A DNA stretch of 64,000 nucleotides from Anoplolepis gracilipes (lineage: Eukaryota; Arthropoda; Insecta; Hymenoptera; Formicidae): assembly GCF_047496725.1 (NCBI RefSeq), contig NC_132973.1:3757233-3821232 (forward strand), read 5' to 3'. Positions 36,675 through 50,478 of the stretch are shown piece by piece. The notes under the pieces are model-generated. The model was not told the origin of the DNA. It did not search any database and worked only from the letters and a program-made list of their open reading frames with translations. How positions within the stretch are numbered: position 1 is the stretch's first letter; the number at the start of each line of letters is the position of its first letter. Both the position numbers and the translations under genes were made by a program.

Positions 36675-38883
36675 GATGGACAAATCTCAGTGAAAAGAGA
36701 CCATAGCATAATTAAGGGCTTCAAAGCTAAAGCGGACGAGGTCTGTAATTTGTAAGACCTGCTTTGAGTACTTGAAGTCGTATGTAAAGTGGATCTTATA
36801 AATTATGGACTTGGTACATTTTTGCTTTTAGCCCTTTAATTATTAACCGTCTACGCGATGTAATTGGAATTAAGCGAAGAGTGGAAACATCAAGCAAAGC
36901 TTAATGCCAAGATACTCTGTGCATTTAAAGACGTACCCGCACATGCCAGCTTAAACTTTATTTTTTTATGTAGAAACATTTATCTAATATGTACTGACAC
37001 ATACATTTCGATGCAATTTATTTAAATTTTGCAATTTTTCCTATGTTTTTGCTTATTACATTTTTTTGAAATTTTTATAATTGAAAATACATAGATGTAG
37101 GTATATATATTTATAATCCAAGTGTATATCTATATCTATTTTCACTTATAAATATTTCAAAAAAATATAATAAGTAAAAACACGAAAAATTAGAAAATGT
37201 TTAAAGTAATGTTTTTAGAGAAATAAAAAATTAGTCTTGAGAAAAATTTTGCGAATAGTTATCGTTTGCAATCGCCGGCAGAGATTTACTCGGCAAAATT
37301 ACGCCGAGCAACGTTTATAGCAGAACCGATGAGTTTCTATTACGGTCGTTTTTTTTTTTTTTCCGTGCAACTACACATCATGATCGAGCATCGTCTATTC
37401 TCTGGATCGAGCAGGATCGTCATTTGGCGCGGGTCGTAGGTGACTTTTTCGCGGGAAATGAAGTCCATCCGAAACGCGCGCCGACCGGCATCTCGCACGA
37501 CTCCCCGACTTCACGGACGCCGGGATATCATCTCCGTGATCAATGGCGCGCCGAGAGACAGAGGATGCGCTCTTATAGACTCCTCGGGGCCATAACTGTA
37601 TCCGCTCGGATAGCACGCTCGGATTATGGATGCACCGTTGCACGGTTGCGGAACAATGCGACTTAATAGCGACGGCCTGCGCCACGAGTAATATACCTCT
37701 ACATCTACACGCGCGTGGGGTTTATTTATATTATACATGTAGCAATGGAAGGCACAACGTCCAGGCCACAACTCGCGCAGGTCCTCTAAAATCCGAACGT
37801 GACGTTGCGCGCGCGTATACCGTTGTCATAATAGCATCTGCTCGTCTCGGGGGAGATAACCGGAGGCGTTACTCGAGAGCATTTCGATTCGAGGAGTTTG
37901 TCCAAACGAGCCACGTCGGGTCCGTCTGGTCCTCCGAGACCGGGTCCCTTTTCGCTAAATCACGGGTCGCCGACCTTTTCCGATTCGCTGTTCGTCTTTC
38001 AGATACTCGGCCGCGTTTCAAGTTCATCGTCCGCTCTTCGTATTAACCCCCGACAGTAATCTTCCATTTTGTGCAACTGAGAACAGAAGCACCGCTACTA
38101 AAGCGATGTGAGAAAGTCTCTAAGAAGTCTAAGAGATCAAAACTTATAAATAGATAGATCTTCAAGAGCTACATCAATTCTAGAGAAGACTAATTTGTGG
38201 TAAGAAAAAATCATATTGCGTAAGAGGAAGATTAAATCTAATCTTGATGAGAATAATTTACCATCTAACTCTATACTGAACTAATGACTTTTTCTTTATC
38301 GTGCTTAGAAATGCTTCTATAACCATATCAAATTAATATAAAGATGATCGTTATATACTCGAGTAAAAAAGTACTGCTCTTCGAAAATAGACCAATCATA
38401 ATGATAATTCGTTAAACCATTTGAAGTCTAATCAATCTAAAAATACGCGGTAATCTTTTCTCAACATAGTGCGGAACTTGACAGTCGTTGGTTCGTTTAT
38501 CTAGATCTTTATTTAGAGGGAGCGTCGATAACATCGAACATCCGAGAGTCGTAACGTCGCCACACCCGTTGTAATTTCAAGCCGTCGCCGCTACACTTTG
38601 TGCAATACGGTAACTCGCGCGGTCCTGCATCATCTCCGTCGCGATAGCACCGGGGCCTCTCCGAGGTGCGTGTGTGTTGTATTACATATACACGCGTGTC
38701 TACATACGTACACGTGTACAAACCAGTCCAATCGGCCGGTTCGGCGGACTCGCGAATGAATAAACTCGTCCGATCGGGCAGATGCCCGATCGAGAAACGA
38801 AGTGTCCCATTTATCGCCGGGCACGCAACTCCATTTCGCGCATCCAACCGCGCATAAACGATTAAACTGGCCGCGGAATGCAA

Positions 38884-38886
<3 letters not shown>

Positions 38887-38915
<29 letters not shown>
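38887..38915. repeat. (GA)14 microsatellite in a purine-rich segment
   Basis: GA repeat followed by about 120 bases of strongly purine-biased sequence to about 39050. The long minus-strand open frame over it (38509-39129) is low-complexity and not supported as a gene. Confidence 0.88.
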
Positions 38916-38920
<5 letters not shown>

Positions 38921-41900
38921 GGCAGAAAGAAGGACAGGAGAGAGAAGGACACGGAGAGATGATAAGCGGGAAGGACCAGCAAACAACAAGGAGGAGAGGA
39001 GAAAGAGAGAGGGAGACGCGGAGAAAAAAAAAAGAACTTGAGGGGGCGAAACGTGTGGTGCGTCTCTCGGGGACCGGTGGACCCCATACGTGCGAACTGG
39101 TGCGACCGGTGTTCATCGCGAGCAATCATTGCGTCGATCCGGCACTAAATTATTTCCCCGTGCGATTGCGGCGCGATCGTAGTCGTATCGAGGCGCGATT
39201 ACGCTGGGAAAAAGCGACGTGAGGGACAGCGGGGTGAATAACGGCGATTTCATTAATTGGCTGTATCTATTATTGAATATATCTTCGTCGGCCACGCGCT
39301 GAGAAATTAATAAAAAATTAGCTGTCTCCGCGGAATTTATCGCTAGTCGACTTTACGCGTTCTCTCGAATTTTTCTTAGGATATGGGACCCGTAAATCAA
39401 GAAAATGAAAAAAGTATTGGATAAACAGGATATCTCTGCTACTAATTACCCAAAGCATTCGCGATTAAAGCCTGGAACGTTTCACAACATGGAGCTTAAC
39501 TAACGATTATGTGGATACAATCTCGTTGAAACTCTTTCTTTTTTTTTTTTTTTTTTTTCTTTCCTCATTTATTTTATTTCTAATATTCTTTAAAGCATAC
39601 GTTTCATTTTATAAATATCCTGTATATAGCAAAAAACATATTAACGTCGCGTAGAAGCTTAAGAATAAATTGGGTGCAAAAACTGGTCTTTATCGAATTA
39701 AATGTCTTTAGGCATAATACATTGCGACGAGAGATAATACTCGCAAATCTGAGGATTCATTAAACTTAAATCAACAGGGTATTAGCCCTCCGCGAATACG
39801 CTAATGAGAATCTTAATCTACAAACTTGAGCCTTTTGCGAGGGAATGAAAAATACTTAGAGGTTATTTGGGTACGTTATTCAACAAACAAATTATAAAAA
39901 ATTAAATGTCTCTCACGAAAGACGACAGTTGATTTCCGGGTGCCCGCGGGGAGTTAATTGGCCCCCGCGACGATTGGGATGCGGAAAGTTAATCCTCTTG
40001 GCCAGTTCTTGCGAGTCTTAACTGCATTTATTACCAGAATCTACACCGCGCGTGTCATTTAATAAAAAAATTTATACAATATATTTTATATATATGGGTA
40101 TGTAATTTTTAAAGAGAAGGCATTTTTTTAAATATATATATATATATATAAATTGTAGAGAATAATATATTTTTTTAAATATTTTTTATACATATATTTT
40201 TAAATATTTATGCTTAATTTAACAATTATATTTTTTATTTTATTTACTGTTACACGCGTAATTACTTTTATTTGCAAATTAATATTGTTTTCCGATCATC
40301 AGACATCTTTTCTTATATAATATTTTTTTTTATTTCGATATTTTTTGAAGTGTACAAGTGAGTTTTATATCTGAAACGTTGTGTAAATATTTAACAATAC
40401 AAATACAACATAAATCAATTTGCAAAACTCATCTTACGCATCATGATCTATTTAATAATATTTCTCACAAAATAGATATTAATATAGAACTCCTTAGTTG
40501 CATATTCATAATATTATTCGTCTACAATCACATGCTAAGCAGAAAAAAACCTTTCATCCTGCAATATTAATATTGATTTGATATTGATATACCATGTTTA
40601 CGCGAGTGATTAAAATTCAGTCGTCCTTGTCACAATCAGCATCCATGCACAAGTTTACCTACCTTTACGTAATCTGCGATAATTTATAAATCTAGCGTGA
40701 AAATTGATACAAGAGTCGTACATAAGATGACATAATTCTTTACGCGATTCTATAATCGATTTTTAAGCACGTTGCACGCGGAAGTTCAGCTTACAGTAAA
40801 AAAATAACACCGCTAGAATTCCTAGATTCAAACTGTCTCTCTATCATTATTATTTATTACTCTATACAACGTGGTTTTTATTATTACGCGCGCGTATTGC
40901 GTTACACGAACCGCTATCGATAGTGATCGCAACTTCAACGTGTCAGAATCATCCGTATTCCCGTAAAGGAGTTACGAATTCGTTAATAAAATTCACGATG
41001 AAAGCACATCGCCCAATGCGGTGCGAGAAAACGCACAGCCATCTGGACGAGAAATACTTCCTGGTGCGACCGTGCGATCATCGAAACCCATAACAGAAAT
41101 CACTATCCTTTACACCTACATAACGGATCTCTTGATAAATCCTACGACGTGTCACTAATTAAACGAAAGATCGCTCTCGAATTTGTAGAATCCGAATGAA
41201 TTGAAGACTCATATAATAGTCTCGAAGGACTTTATTACACATATGAAAATTAGATTTATTTTAAAAACAGATTTTAAAGTCGTAGAATTACAGACAATTT
41301 TATTTGGATCTTTTTTTAATTATGGAATTATTAACATTTTTAATAATTTTGAAATTTTAGTTGACATATTTTAAATTATTTCTTACTTATAAAAAAAATA
41401 AAAATTTATTTAAATAATTAATCTTTATTTTATTAGGATTTCTTTCATAGATTTATTCGTCGATATATTCTTGCCGATGATAGGCGAATGATGTTCGACA
41501 TTAAAAATATTACACACATTGCCGAGTTTTAACGAACAATTCTTGGTAGCGATAAACAAACATATAAAAAATCCTTTCAGTTATTAATTACAAAAGATTA
41601 AATATAGTTTCAAAATTACAGTTTAAATTTGAAATAAACATGAAACACTTTTACTTAGCGAATAAGTTATAATAAAATAAAAATTCAAACACAATAATAA
41701 TTTATAATATAATATATAAAATTATGTATATAATAAATATTTACAACACTTCCCTTATTTTGAAAACTTTTATTTAAAGATATTATTAATATAGTCTTTT
41801 TTTTTAAACTAAAAGACAAGTGTAAAAATCTCGAATTGTATGCTTATAAAACTTTTGAAAAAAATTATTTCAATTTTTTATTTTTTAATTTCAAATTTAT

Positions 41901-44900
41901 GCTTCTCGAATTTCAAATTAACTTTAAAGTTATTCGTATGAATCGAAATGATTTTCCACATGCCTTATTGTATAGGGCTTGACGCTTGACTAATCGCTCA
42001 TAAATACGCGTCCGATGTCCTCGTGACTTGTCTCGCGTATTCGTAAACCATAAAGTCCTCTTGAGTTGAATATCAATCAGTCTGTATGGTTCTTAAGATC
42101 TTATCAAATGATGAACATGAGCACGGACTTAACTCTCAACAGAGAAGATACGTGTTCGTACTTTCGGATCCTTTCGGCGAAAACGGACGAGTAGGTCGAC
42201 ACGAGAAATTGCTCGCGAGATTTCTCCTTCTCCTTTGGATGCAATGCAAGTATTAAATTCACCGGATGTACTCAATCTTCTTATTTTCAGGATAATCACA
42301 GGCAACGACCTCTTAAATACTATAGACATAGATAAAACGATACATTGGAATTTTATGAATTTAATCACAAGCTTTATAAAATAATTACAATTATCTAGTT
42401 ATTTAATAATTAGATATTAGATGATAATTATACAAGCGAGAAGAAATGAAAAGATATATTTTGCAACACACTTAGAAATTATTTACAAAGAATATACGAT
42501 TAACGTACGTATTAAATTCTAACGAAATAAGAAGTAAGATTAACGTTTACATAACATACACCTGAATGGCCGGACATACCTAAATAAAATTACAGTAATA
42601 GGCGAACCATAAATCCCGTAACAAAGTCTCATTGAAGCCCACCCGTACATCCATTAATTTAAAGACTTCATTTCATTCTCGCGAAACGGGACACCGTTAA
42701 TAAAAAGAGCCTACGTCGTAAATTGGTATAATCCTTTGCCGCACATACAGGGAACGTTGGCGCGAACGCAATACCCTCTCGTGTCTCGTGACGAAGGAAC
42801 AAAATCAAATCTGACAGATACGGCATTCTACTCTGGTTTAAGAAGCCCGTTTATACCGAGGTAAGACCGTTCTTCCTGGTATACCTTACTATCCCGGCGA
42901 GGGCGGCGGTAGATTGCGGTTGGTAGAAGGTTGGGCGAAACGATGCGACGCGACGGTGAGATGGTGAGTCGATCGGATACGTGGGACGAGGCCCAGGGTC
43001 TCCTCGGTCCTTACCGGGAGATGCTGTTATCCCGTCCTCGCGGGATCCAAGGTGTTACCGCAAGGACACGAAACTGGCGCTTTTTGCCGACGCGAGAGCG
43101 GCCGCGCTTTTAGAGAGGACGACGTCGGCCCCGAGTCTCTCGCTCGACTCGTGCGCGAACGCGCACGACTCGGCCACGGTGTATTACTGCATCGATAAAG
43201 ACGCCCACACTGGTCCCATGCCGGTCTCTCCGCTGCAGGCGCCGTTCTATCTATTATAACGAAGCGGAATCGAAGCGGCGGCAGGCGAGGATATACCGAG
43301 AGGAGGAAGATCGACGCATTGTAACGTCACGCGCGAGCTTCAATCCCGCGCTTCGAGCCGGGTCGATGATACGCGCGAACCGGCCGCATAAATCATCTTC
43401 TAATCTCCGTTCTTACGTCGCCTGGCGATTATTGAGATGATCCTCTTGACGTTTCAGGATAAATTTGCCGTTTATATTACGGAAGCATGCGCATTCAAAG
43501 ATACGCGGCTGTATATAAATTCTTGACTTGAGCATTTATGATGATTTGCGATAATTTTATTTGACTTGAGTAAGAAATTAATATACTGTCATTTCTCGAT
43601 ATCATCAATTGAAATTGATGAAGCACAATATTCATTTAATTGAAGTTTACATAGAAGCAAATTTTCTATCACAATTATCTGTCTGTCTGATATAATTTTA
43701 ACAATCGCATACACCGATTAAGTTTGCAATTCTACTTAAATATAATTTGTTTTTCATTATTAGAGAACATATTAGAATAATATATCGAGAATAGATTGTG
43801 CGCACAAATTATTCGATACGATACTGAAATCAATGTCCATCACTTTATACAATAACAAAAGGTAGGTGCTTATCCTTCGTCTATTTTGCATTACGAGGTT
43901 TATCAAAATGTACATACGTGATAAGGAAAAAAATTTGAGAGAAGGAAGCAATGCAGAGGTGATGCATAGTCGCGTGCCCTCGCGGTGGTGTGTCTCCATA
44001 CGCGAGCACATTCTCAAAGAGTGCTATTTATATCTCCTGACTGCATGAACTGAAAAGAATGGCCAAGGAGCGAGTTCCTCAATATGGCAGCAGGTAGGCC
44101 GCGCGCAGTGATTCAGAACCGATTTTTCCGGCTGGACCAGACAGTGGCTTTATTCTTCACCGTCTGCCCTTCCATTTGCTAAAAGCGAGAGACCGTGATC
44201 TCCTTTGCGTTTTCGTCCTCGTACTTCCCTCATCTCCTTCATCTCCTGTCCTCGTTAACGGTTTTCACAATATTTCAATCATTTTTCCCTTGTATTCTGG
44301 AATTATAAAAAGCTCGGAGAACAACAATAATTTAACCCATTTTTTAAGGCTTAAAGAATATTAATTTTTAATGTCAAATTTTATTAATTTTTTTCCTAAA
44401 ATTTGCTACAAAAAGTGTATCAGTGTTTTATATTAACTTTTGCTCACCGAAACATTTTTTTTGATTAAGTTCATATAATAATATACTTGCAACTTGCAAA
44501 CAATAGAGAATATAACGCTATATTTAATGATACCACTTCTCTTGATATAATCCTCTCATTATCTATCTATTGTAAGATATAAAAAATTATACCACACACT
44601 ATGTACGATGATACAGATTCCTCTTATAGGTACCGCTATCTCATTTGGTGAATTATCACAAGAATTTGTAACGTTTTATCGACATAGCGATCGAGTTAAT
44701 AATAATCGATACTGACGATTGTGTGCCAAGCCGATCGCGAGCGAAACGTTGTAGGTGTTGGGTACCTCAATTAATATTGGAATGGCGTCGGCATAGATCT
44801 TACGTAGGCGTTCGATACGCCAGACACGTATCCGTTAGCACGTTTTGCAGTCGGCGAGACAAGTGGTGTCCTTTCCATCGATGTGCAATTGAAATTCTTA

Positions 44901-45841
44901 AAAAGCCCAAATTTGTTCGTGTTCACCTTTCGACGCGGACGCTTCCAAAATATTTTACACTACAATTTGCACACTTTATTGCACGAGCCAGACATCACGT
45001 GAATATTTCATGACTATCGCGTATTCGTTGTAAATAAGATTTATAACGTTTAAGTCATCATTGAAAAATAACCTATTATTTTTCTGCTCACGAAAAGTGA
45101 GACAGCTATAAACACAAGCTGATCTTATCAACAGTTTCAAGCTGTATCATTATGGCATTTATACAGAATACTTTTAAAAGATCTCTTTTGTTTTAATTTT
45201 AGCAACAGATTCTTACAACTTATTTTTTTCTTAAATAATCTTTACGTTATAACCGATTAAAGATAAGGCTTTCTCGTTGTTAATATTGATAATTTCTTTC
45301 AATAAATCAATCAAAATATATAAAATAACTTGCGAGCTTTACGTCCTACAATTTCAATCATGTTTTTTGGTTTTCTTATTTTACATAATAATTTCACGTG
45401 ATATTTTCGGCATCCAACAGAATCCCTCGATTCTATCCCCTTCGTCCTGTATTTGTAACCCCGAACCGGCGCAGCTTTCCGGCCTGCGGAAAAATCGCTA
45501 GCGCGCGGCTCGAGAGGAGGATATCCGATCGCTTCGCGGGATCGTTTGCGGACCGCTTACACCGACAGATGGGATTATCTGATCTTGAATCTAGCCGGGA
45601 TGGCTTCAGCGCGTATAATTGCCATCGTCGGGCGAACGGAGCGTAGTCTGGTGAGCGCGCTAGAGAGAGGGCCTCGATCTCCTCCTCTTCCTTCTCTATC
45701 TGCGACTCTCGTCGGCTGAGTTTCGCGCGAGCTAGTCCGTCCAGCCGACGTTCCTCCTCGCCTTCGTTGTTGCTGCCGCCGCCGGTCGCTGCCTCCTCTA
45801 GTCGACTCGTTCACTACCAGAGTCAAGGCTGTGAACCGGGA

Positions 45842-45919
45842 ATGTGCGTGCAACTATGCTACCTGGACCTTTTATTCCTCCTGATATCCACCGTCGCCGC
45901 CGCTGCTGCCTTACCTTAA
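45842..45919 (+). CDS. Possible 25-residue small ORF with signal-like hydrophobic core (speculative)
   Basis: ATG opens a 25-codon frame whose product has a hydrophobic run (LDLLFLLISTVAAAAA) like a signal peptide and then stops. It lies at the end of a CpG- and pyrimidine-rich patch (45460-45900) that could be a promoter or 5' UTR. No splice donor precedes the stop in frame, and no homologue is known to me. Confidence 0.1.
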   Translation: MCVQLCYLDLLFLLISTVAAAAALP

Positions 45920-46113
45920 TGTGGCTTATACGTCTTTAGTCGCTCGTGTCTAGTATAATAGTATACGCGTTCATATGAATCCATGCCGCGCTCATAGAAT
46001 CTTTTCCTCTTCGATCCCAGTTCGATCTCAGGAGCAGATCACCCTCTCTCTCTTTTTTCTCTCCTCCATCCCCTTTGTTTCTCTTCTCGCTGATAATAAT
46101 CTTCCGACAAGAA

Positions 46114-46116
<3 letters not shown>

Positions 46117-46156
<40 letters not shown>
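46117..46156. repeat. (GA)20 microsatellite
   Basis: Uninterrupted GA repeat downstream of a pyrimidine-rich patch. Confidence 0.92.
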
Positions 46157-46159
<3 letters not shown>

Positions 46160-46246
46160 CTTATAAACCCCCTTAGCACCTGTCCACCCAAGTAGATAAT
46201 AACGCTATCGTGAACCCTGCACCGCGCAACCTGATTGCCTGACTGT

Positions 46247-46290
46247 TACCTACCTACCTACCTACCAACCTACCTACCTAACTAACTAAT
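46247..46290. repeat. (TACC)n / (TAAC)n tetranucleotide repeat
   Basis: TACC units with one CAAC variant, passing into ACTAACTAACTAA. Confidence 0.85.
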
Positions 46291-47023
46291 CCACCCACTT
46301 ATCTCTCTTCCTCTCCGCTATCTGCTCTCTCTTTCGCCGCTGAATTCTCACTCTCAATTTATATCGCCTGTATTGACTGCATATTGACTTACGTTAAGGA
46401 AATTTTTCTTAAAGCTCGATTATGAGAATAAGATATTTCTTACAAATGTAATCCCTTTTCGACGCTCTCGTAAATAACTTACTTACGATTCACTCGCGTT
46501 ACAATTGATGTTTAATCCTTTTTATTATACACTTATTCTGTAGAGTGAGAGAATATCTTCTTTATCAATTTAATTCTATCTCACGGTATACTTAGGTAAA
46601 GATTTTATTCACACAAGATGTAATATAAACTGTTTCTCTCTAACTCTGTTTTTCTGCTAATCTCTATTTTAAATCGATATTTATTCTATTCGTGTTTAAG
46701 AGAGTTGCCGGGAGCATGGTTTCTCGCGACGCGATGGTTAAGCAACTGCTTCGCTGGATATCATTGTCTTACAAGCCAAGTGGTCGTTTCTATCGTGCCG
46801 CGTGGGTCGTTCTCGCAAAGACTTGACTATTGTAATAACGGGAACGCATATTAAAAAATTATAATATTTATTCAAGTATTCTCCATGGTCAAGAATTCTT
46901 CGTAACGATGACGAGAGTTCGTTAAATGTTTTGCAAATATAATTTTACTTTCTTTATACTATACATATAAGTATTGAATTGACACGTTTATCTTACAACA
47001 CATTTTTCACATTTCTGTTACAG

Positions 47024-47056
47024 ATAAGAGAACATCGCAAATCAATGGAAATCTAG
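47024..47056 (+). other. Candidate 33-nt microexon (unproven)
   Basis: A pyrimidine-rich TTTTTCACATTTCTGTTACAG acceptor-like site ends at 47023. A CTAG/GTATGT donor-like site starts at 47057. One frame is open (two bases, then KRTSQINGNL, then one base); another would encode IREHRKSMEI and then stop. It could equally be a 5' UTR exon or chance. No adjoining exons were recognised. Confidence 0.15.
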
Positions 47057-48485
47057 GTATGTAATTTATCATATTTTATTGTATTTCTCATGCATTATAT
47101 ATATGTATATATTAACTATTAAGAAAAAAACCTAACAATATAACATTTCTTTTGTTATGAAAAAAATATTTTACAAATATATTTGGAATAATTTTAATTA
47201 TTTTAATTATAATTACCTTTGACAATTTACAATTTGTATTACAATTTTTCTTAACGGTCTATTTTTTTCTTTATATAACTTTTGAGTTGATTTCTTACTT
47301 TAAGGAAAATTATTACTGAAACCCTCAATATAATTCGAAACTATATATAATGCCTGATCAAAGACGGCGATGAGCAATATCTGTTATGATATTCTCTAAT
47401 GTATCTTTTTTGTTTTATGAACAAAGTAAATGTCTAATTAAGAATCAAATGATTATTAAAACCGGTTACGCAAATTCAAAAAGATAAATTACACTCTACG
47501 TGTAATTACATATAATGTCATTGAAAGATCTTTTAATACTCTACGTTACATTCACAAAAAAATTACTAAATTAAAAGACATATTAATTTTTTTTCTACAT
47601 TAACTAATAATAATATAAATTATTAACATATCATTAAATTGTTATTTAATAATTATAATTTTCAATCACTATATACATATATGTTTCAAAAATTAATTAA
47701 AGTTAAATTTTAATAAATTAATTTTTATTCATCAATTTAAGTTATGTATATACGTAACTATAGGCATAACAATTTTGTCATTGTTTGCAGTATAAAAAAT
47801 GAGAAAAAAATAGCGAATAAAAGTATTTAATACAATAATTCAAACAACTATAAATCATCTTTACACGCCTCGGACAATCTAATCGCTTGGTATCTTTCAC
47901 TATTCACTCGACGTGACGGAATTAAAACGTTTGCATCAATCATTAAATCGGCCCCTCTCGGCAACTGTGGGACACAGGGTATGTATGGTCGAATACTTTG
48001 ATGACTGACGCGTGCTTGACGCGTTCTTGAGATCGTGAATCGTTATGATCGAGGCTTCGCGTGAATTTATTCTCTTTGTCAGTTGACAAACGCATGCCAC
48101 ACGATGAGGAGATCGCAAAATGGCACGACCTCGAGGAAGACTTCTGCCTTTTTTTTTCACCACTGTTTCGTGCGACTTTTTGTCACATTTGTCTTATTGT
48201 CCGACGCTTTTGTTCTGCAAGCGCGCAGTCGTACTGAATTACTCAGCCGATGCCACCGTTGAAAGGACCGATGATCAATGAACTTTGCGCCGCCGTTAAA
48301 TTCTTAACACGCGCTTCCTCTTTATACGAGGAGGAAATATACCGTTAAGATAATATCGATTATCACGCTCGAAATCTCCTCGCGAGCTGGAGAAGAAATA
48401 ATCGCTATTAGATTTTAATGAAACTAAATGATGCACGGATATATCGATCTCGCTGATAGTTTGAGTTCTATGCAATTACGGTCTT

Positions 48486-48488
<3 letters not shown>

Positions 48489-48516
<28 letters not shown>
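48489..48516. repeat. Poly-T run (28)
   Basis: Homopolymer; no target-site duplication recognised around it. Confidence 0.92.
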
Positions 48517-48519
<3 letters not shown>

Positions 48520-50444
48520 AAGATTTGTTGGAGAGATAAAATACTTCGCTTCATTAAATTATCTTCATTCATCATCTTAGCAAAGATGATCAATTAGAGC
48601 AAAACGCTCAATCATCGTTCCAAGTATTAATCTTCAATTATAATGTAAAATGATCTTTAGAAATATATTTTAATTTTATTGATTAGGTCTGAAAATAGAC
48701 TATATCTAATATTGTATCAATTATGCAAACTAACATAATCGGTATTTGATTCCGGACTACCACGTAGCGAGCGTGAAAGCAAAAGGAATATCCAAGTTGA
48801 AATACGCGATCGCATTCATGGAAAGGATTAATCAAGCCTCTGCGTATAATGTCGATCACGTCGCACACACGGTCTTAAAACGTCGTTATTATTTCGCGCA
48901 AGAAAGACGGAACGCGGAACCGACCGGTGCGCGAATACTCAGAAACTATGTAATTCACCTGACGCGTTCAGTTCGCGGACACCCTTAATGGTACATATCC
49001 TGGTGATCACGCATACCACGATCTTTCGCGAGAGAACAAGTGACCGCGCGAGCGGTAAAACAAGGAGATGACCGAGCGGGATCTCCGGGATAAAAAGCGT
49101 CAAGGTCTCAACCGCGTGTCGTTGAAAACGAACGTCAAGAATCATTGAGCATGAATGTATGGTCATTAACGAACAGCGCTCGAAAGTATCTCCTGCTACC
49201 GATTGACGAGTAATTTTTTTCCGTCTTATTCTATAATACTTAACATAAAACAAATTTTGTTTGACATAAAAGGATTCTGTAATATAGATAAACTTTCAAT
49301 ATACTATGTGATCACATTGATAGTTTTTAATCAATTTTAATGCCATTTTGATTGAGATTATCAAACTTCCATTAATATTAGTGACGTTAATATCGCGATG
49401 TACAATATATTAATATATGCGCAATAAGAGGTTAATTATACATTAAAATAAAATAGATTGCCGCAATCTAATTAAAGTAATATTTAAATTAATATATAGT
49501 GATATAACTTATATAATCATTAGCATCTTGAGTTTAAGTTTGAACGTCAAGATCGTTAAATTACGTCAAAGTGTAATTAACATGGCGATTACCGGTTCAT
49601 TTGCAAAACTCTTCGTTGGCCAATTATGTGGCTATTAAATTTCCCGATGTAATGGTGACGCAATTCGTGGCGAACGCCGTCTCTTCGTTAATTATCCCTG
49701 CGAGATTACAGGTTTTGCGAGTTCGATTCGGGAAAGTTGCCGCGTCCGATTTCCACGTAATTTTCTCTCGAATCTGGTTCTCGATCAATTTCCCCTTCGA
49801 GAGAACCGAATCTCCGAGATTATTTTTTTTTTACCCCATTTCCCTCGCCGAAGCAGCTTTTGAATGAACGGACTAAACCTGAATGCGCGCGGTCTGTTTC
49901 CATGCGAATGTTTGCGTAATCCGCAATCATACCCGGAAAATATATCCGCTGATTATTCACGCAATCACGTGTGTACTTTCACTGTCGTGGAGTCCTGTCA
50001 TGCCGTCGTTTCAAACGCACGCACAGTTTATCCCTTCTCTCCTCACTGTATACCGTGCATATCGTGCTTTAGCTTCATCAATCGATCCATTAATCGGAAC
50101 AAGTGTTCAGTAGAAACTGTTATCTTTTCAGCTCGGTCGATAATCGACATGTGATATAAGTTTCCGTTTCATTTGAGCTACTTCGATCGATTATTTAACG
50201 ATGCAAGTGTTAATTTGCGATTACGCGTGCGATTATTGTACATTAATACATACGTGGATTCACTCTACGCATTTGAGATGATTCAGAGAATTGTATAATA
50301 GACGATAAAAGATACGGTACACGTAATCTTAGCGAGGCAATGCTAGAATTATATTGAAAGTGATATTACAGTCTGATAGATCGCTGAGCTACGGAAGTTG
50401 AGATCGCTGTTGTGTTTGCACATTATACAAATGCCGCACAGCAT

Positions 50445-50478
50445 TCTCTCTCTCTCTCTCTTTCTCTCTCTTTCCCTC
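50445..50478. repeat. (CT)n microsatellite, interrupted
   Basis: CT repeat with TTT and CCC interruptions. Confidence 0.85.

Larger units (their letters stand above)
31251..38886. other. No gene recognised upstream of the P450 pseudogene
   Basis: 31.3-34.4 kb is very AT-rich. The region near 31678-31730 still resembles the upstream hairpin segment of the intact CYP9 genes. CpG-rich patches lie at 34430-34790, 35320-35800, 36290-36620 and 37390-38050; the last has open frames on both strands, the longest 138 codons (37630-38046), without known motifs. Confidence 0.55.
38916..47023. other. No gene recognised: alternating CpG-rich and AT-rich blocks
   Basis: CpG-rich patches at 39040-39400, 42660-43450, 44690-45000 and 45460-46100; AT-rich between, notably 40040-42400. 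A 92-codon frame at 42981-43259 is unrecognised. The 45460-46100 patch with pyrimidine-rich stretches is the best promoter-like segment, but no exon chain could be built. Confidence 0.5.

Noticed and set aside
37630..38046. 138-codon plus-strand open frame
   Set aside because: No recognisable domain, CpG-rich composition, and competing frames on both strands.
38509..39129. 206-codon minus-strand open frame
   Set aside because: Rich in Ser/Leu/Phe from a CT/GA tract, overlapped by equally long frames on the other strand, with no domain or splice context.
42981..43259. 92-codon frame in a CpG-rich patch
   Set aside because: Protein-like in places but unrecognised; no acceptor or donor pair delimits it convincingly.
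45575..45853. 92-codon minus-strand Arg/Gly/Gln-rich frame
   Set aside because: Low complexity from CpG and CTC repeats; no domain.
49720..49760. Sequence resembling a tRNA T-arm (GAGTTCGATTCGG)
   Set aside because: The stem does not pair properly and no D-arm, anticodon arm or acceptor stem fits around it.
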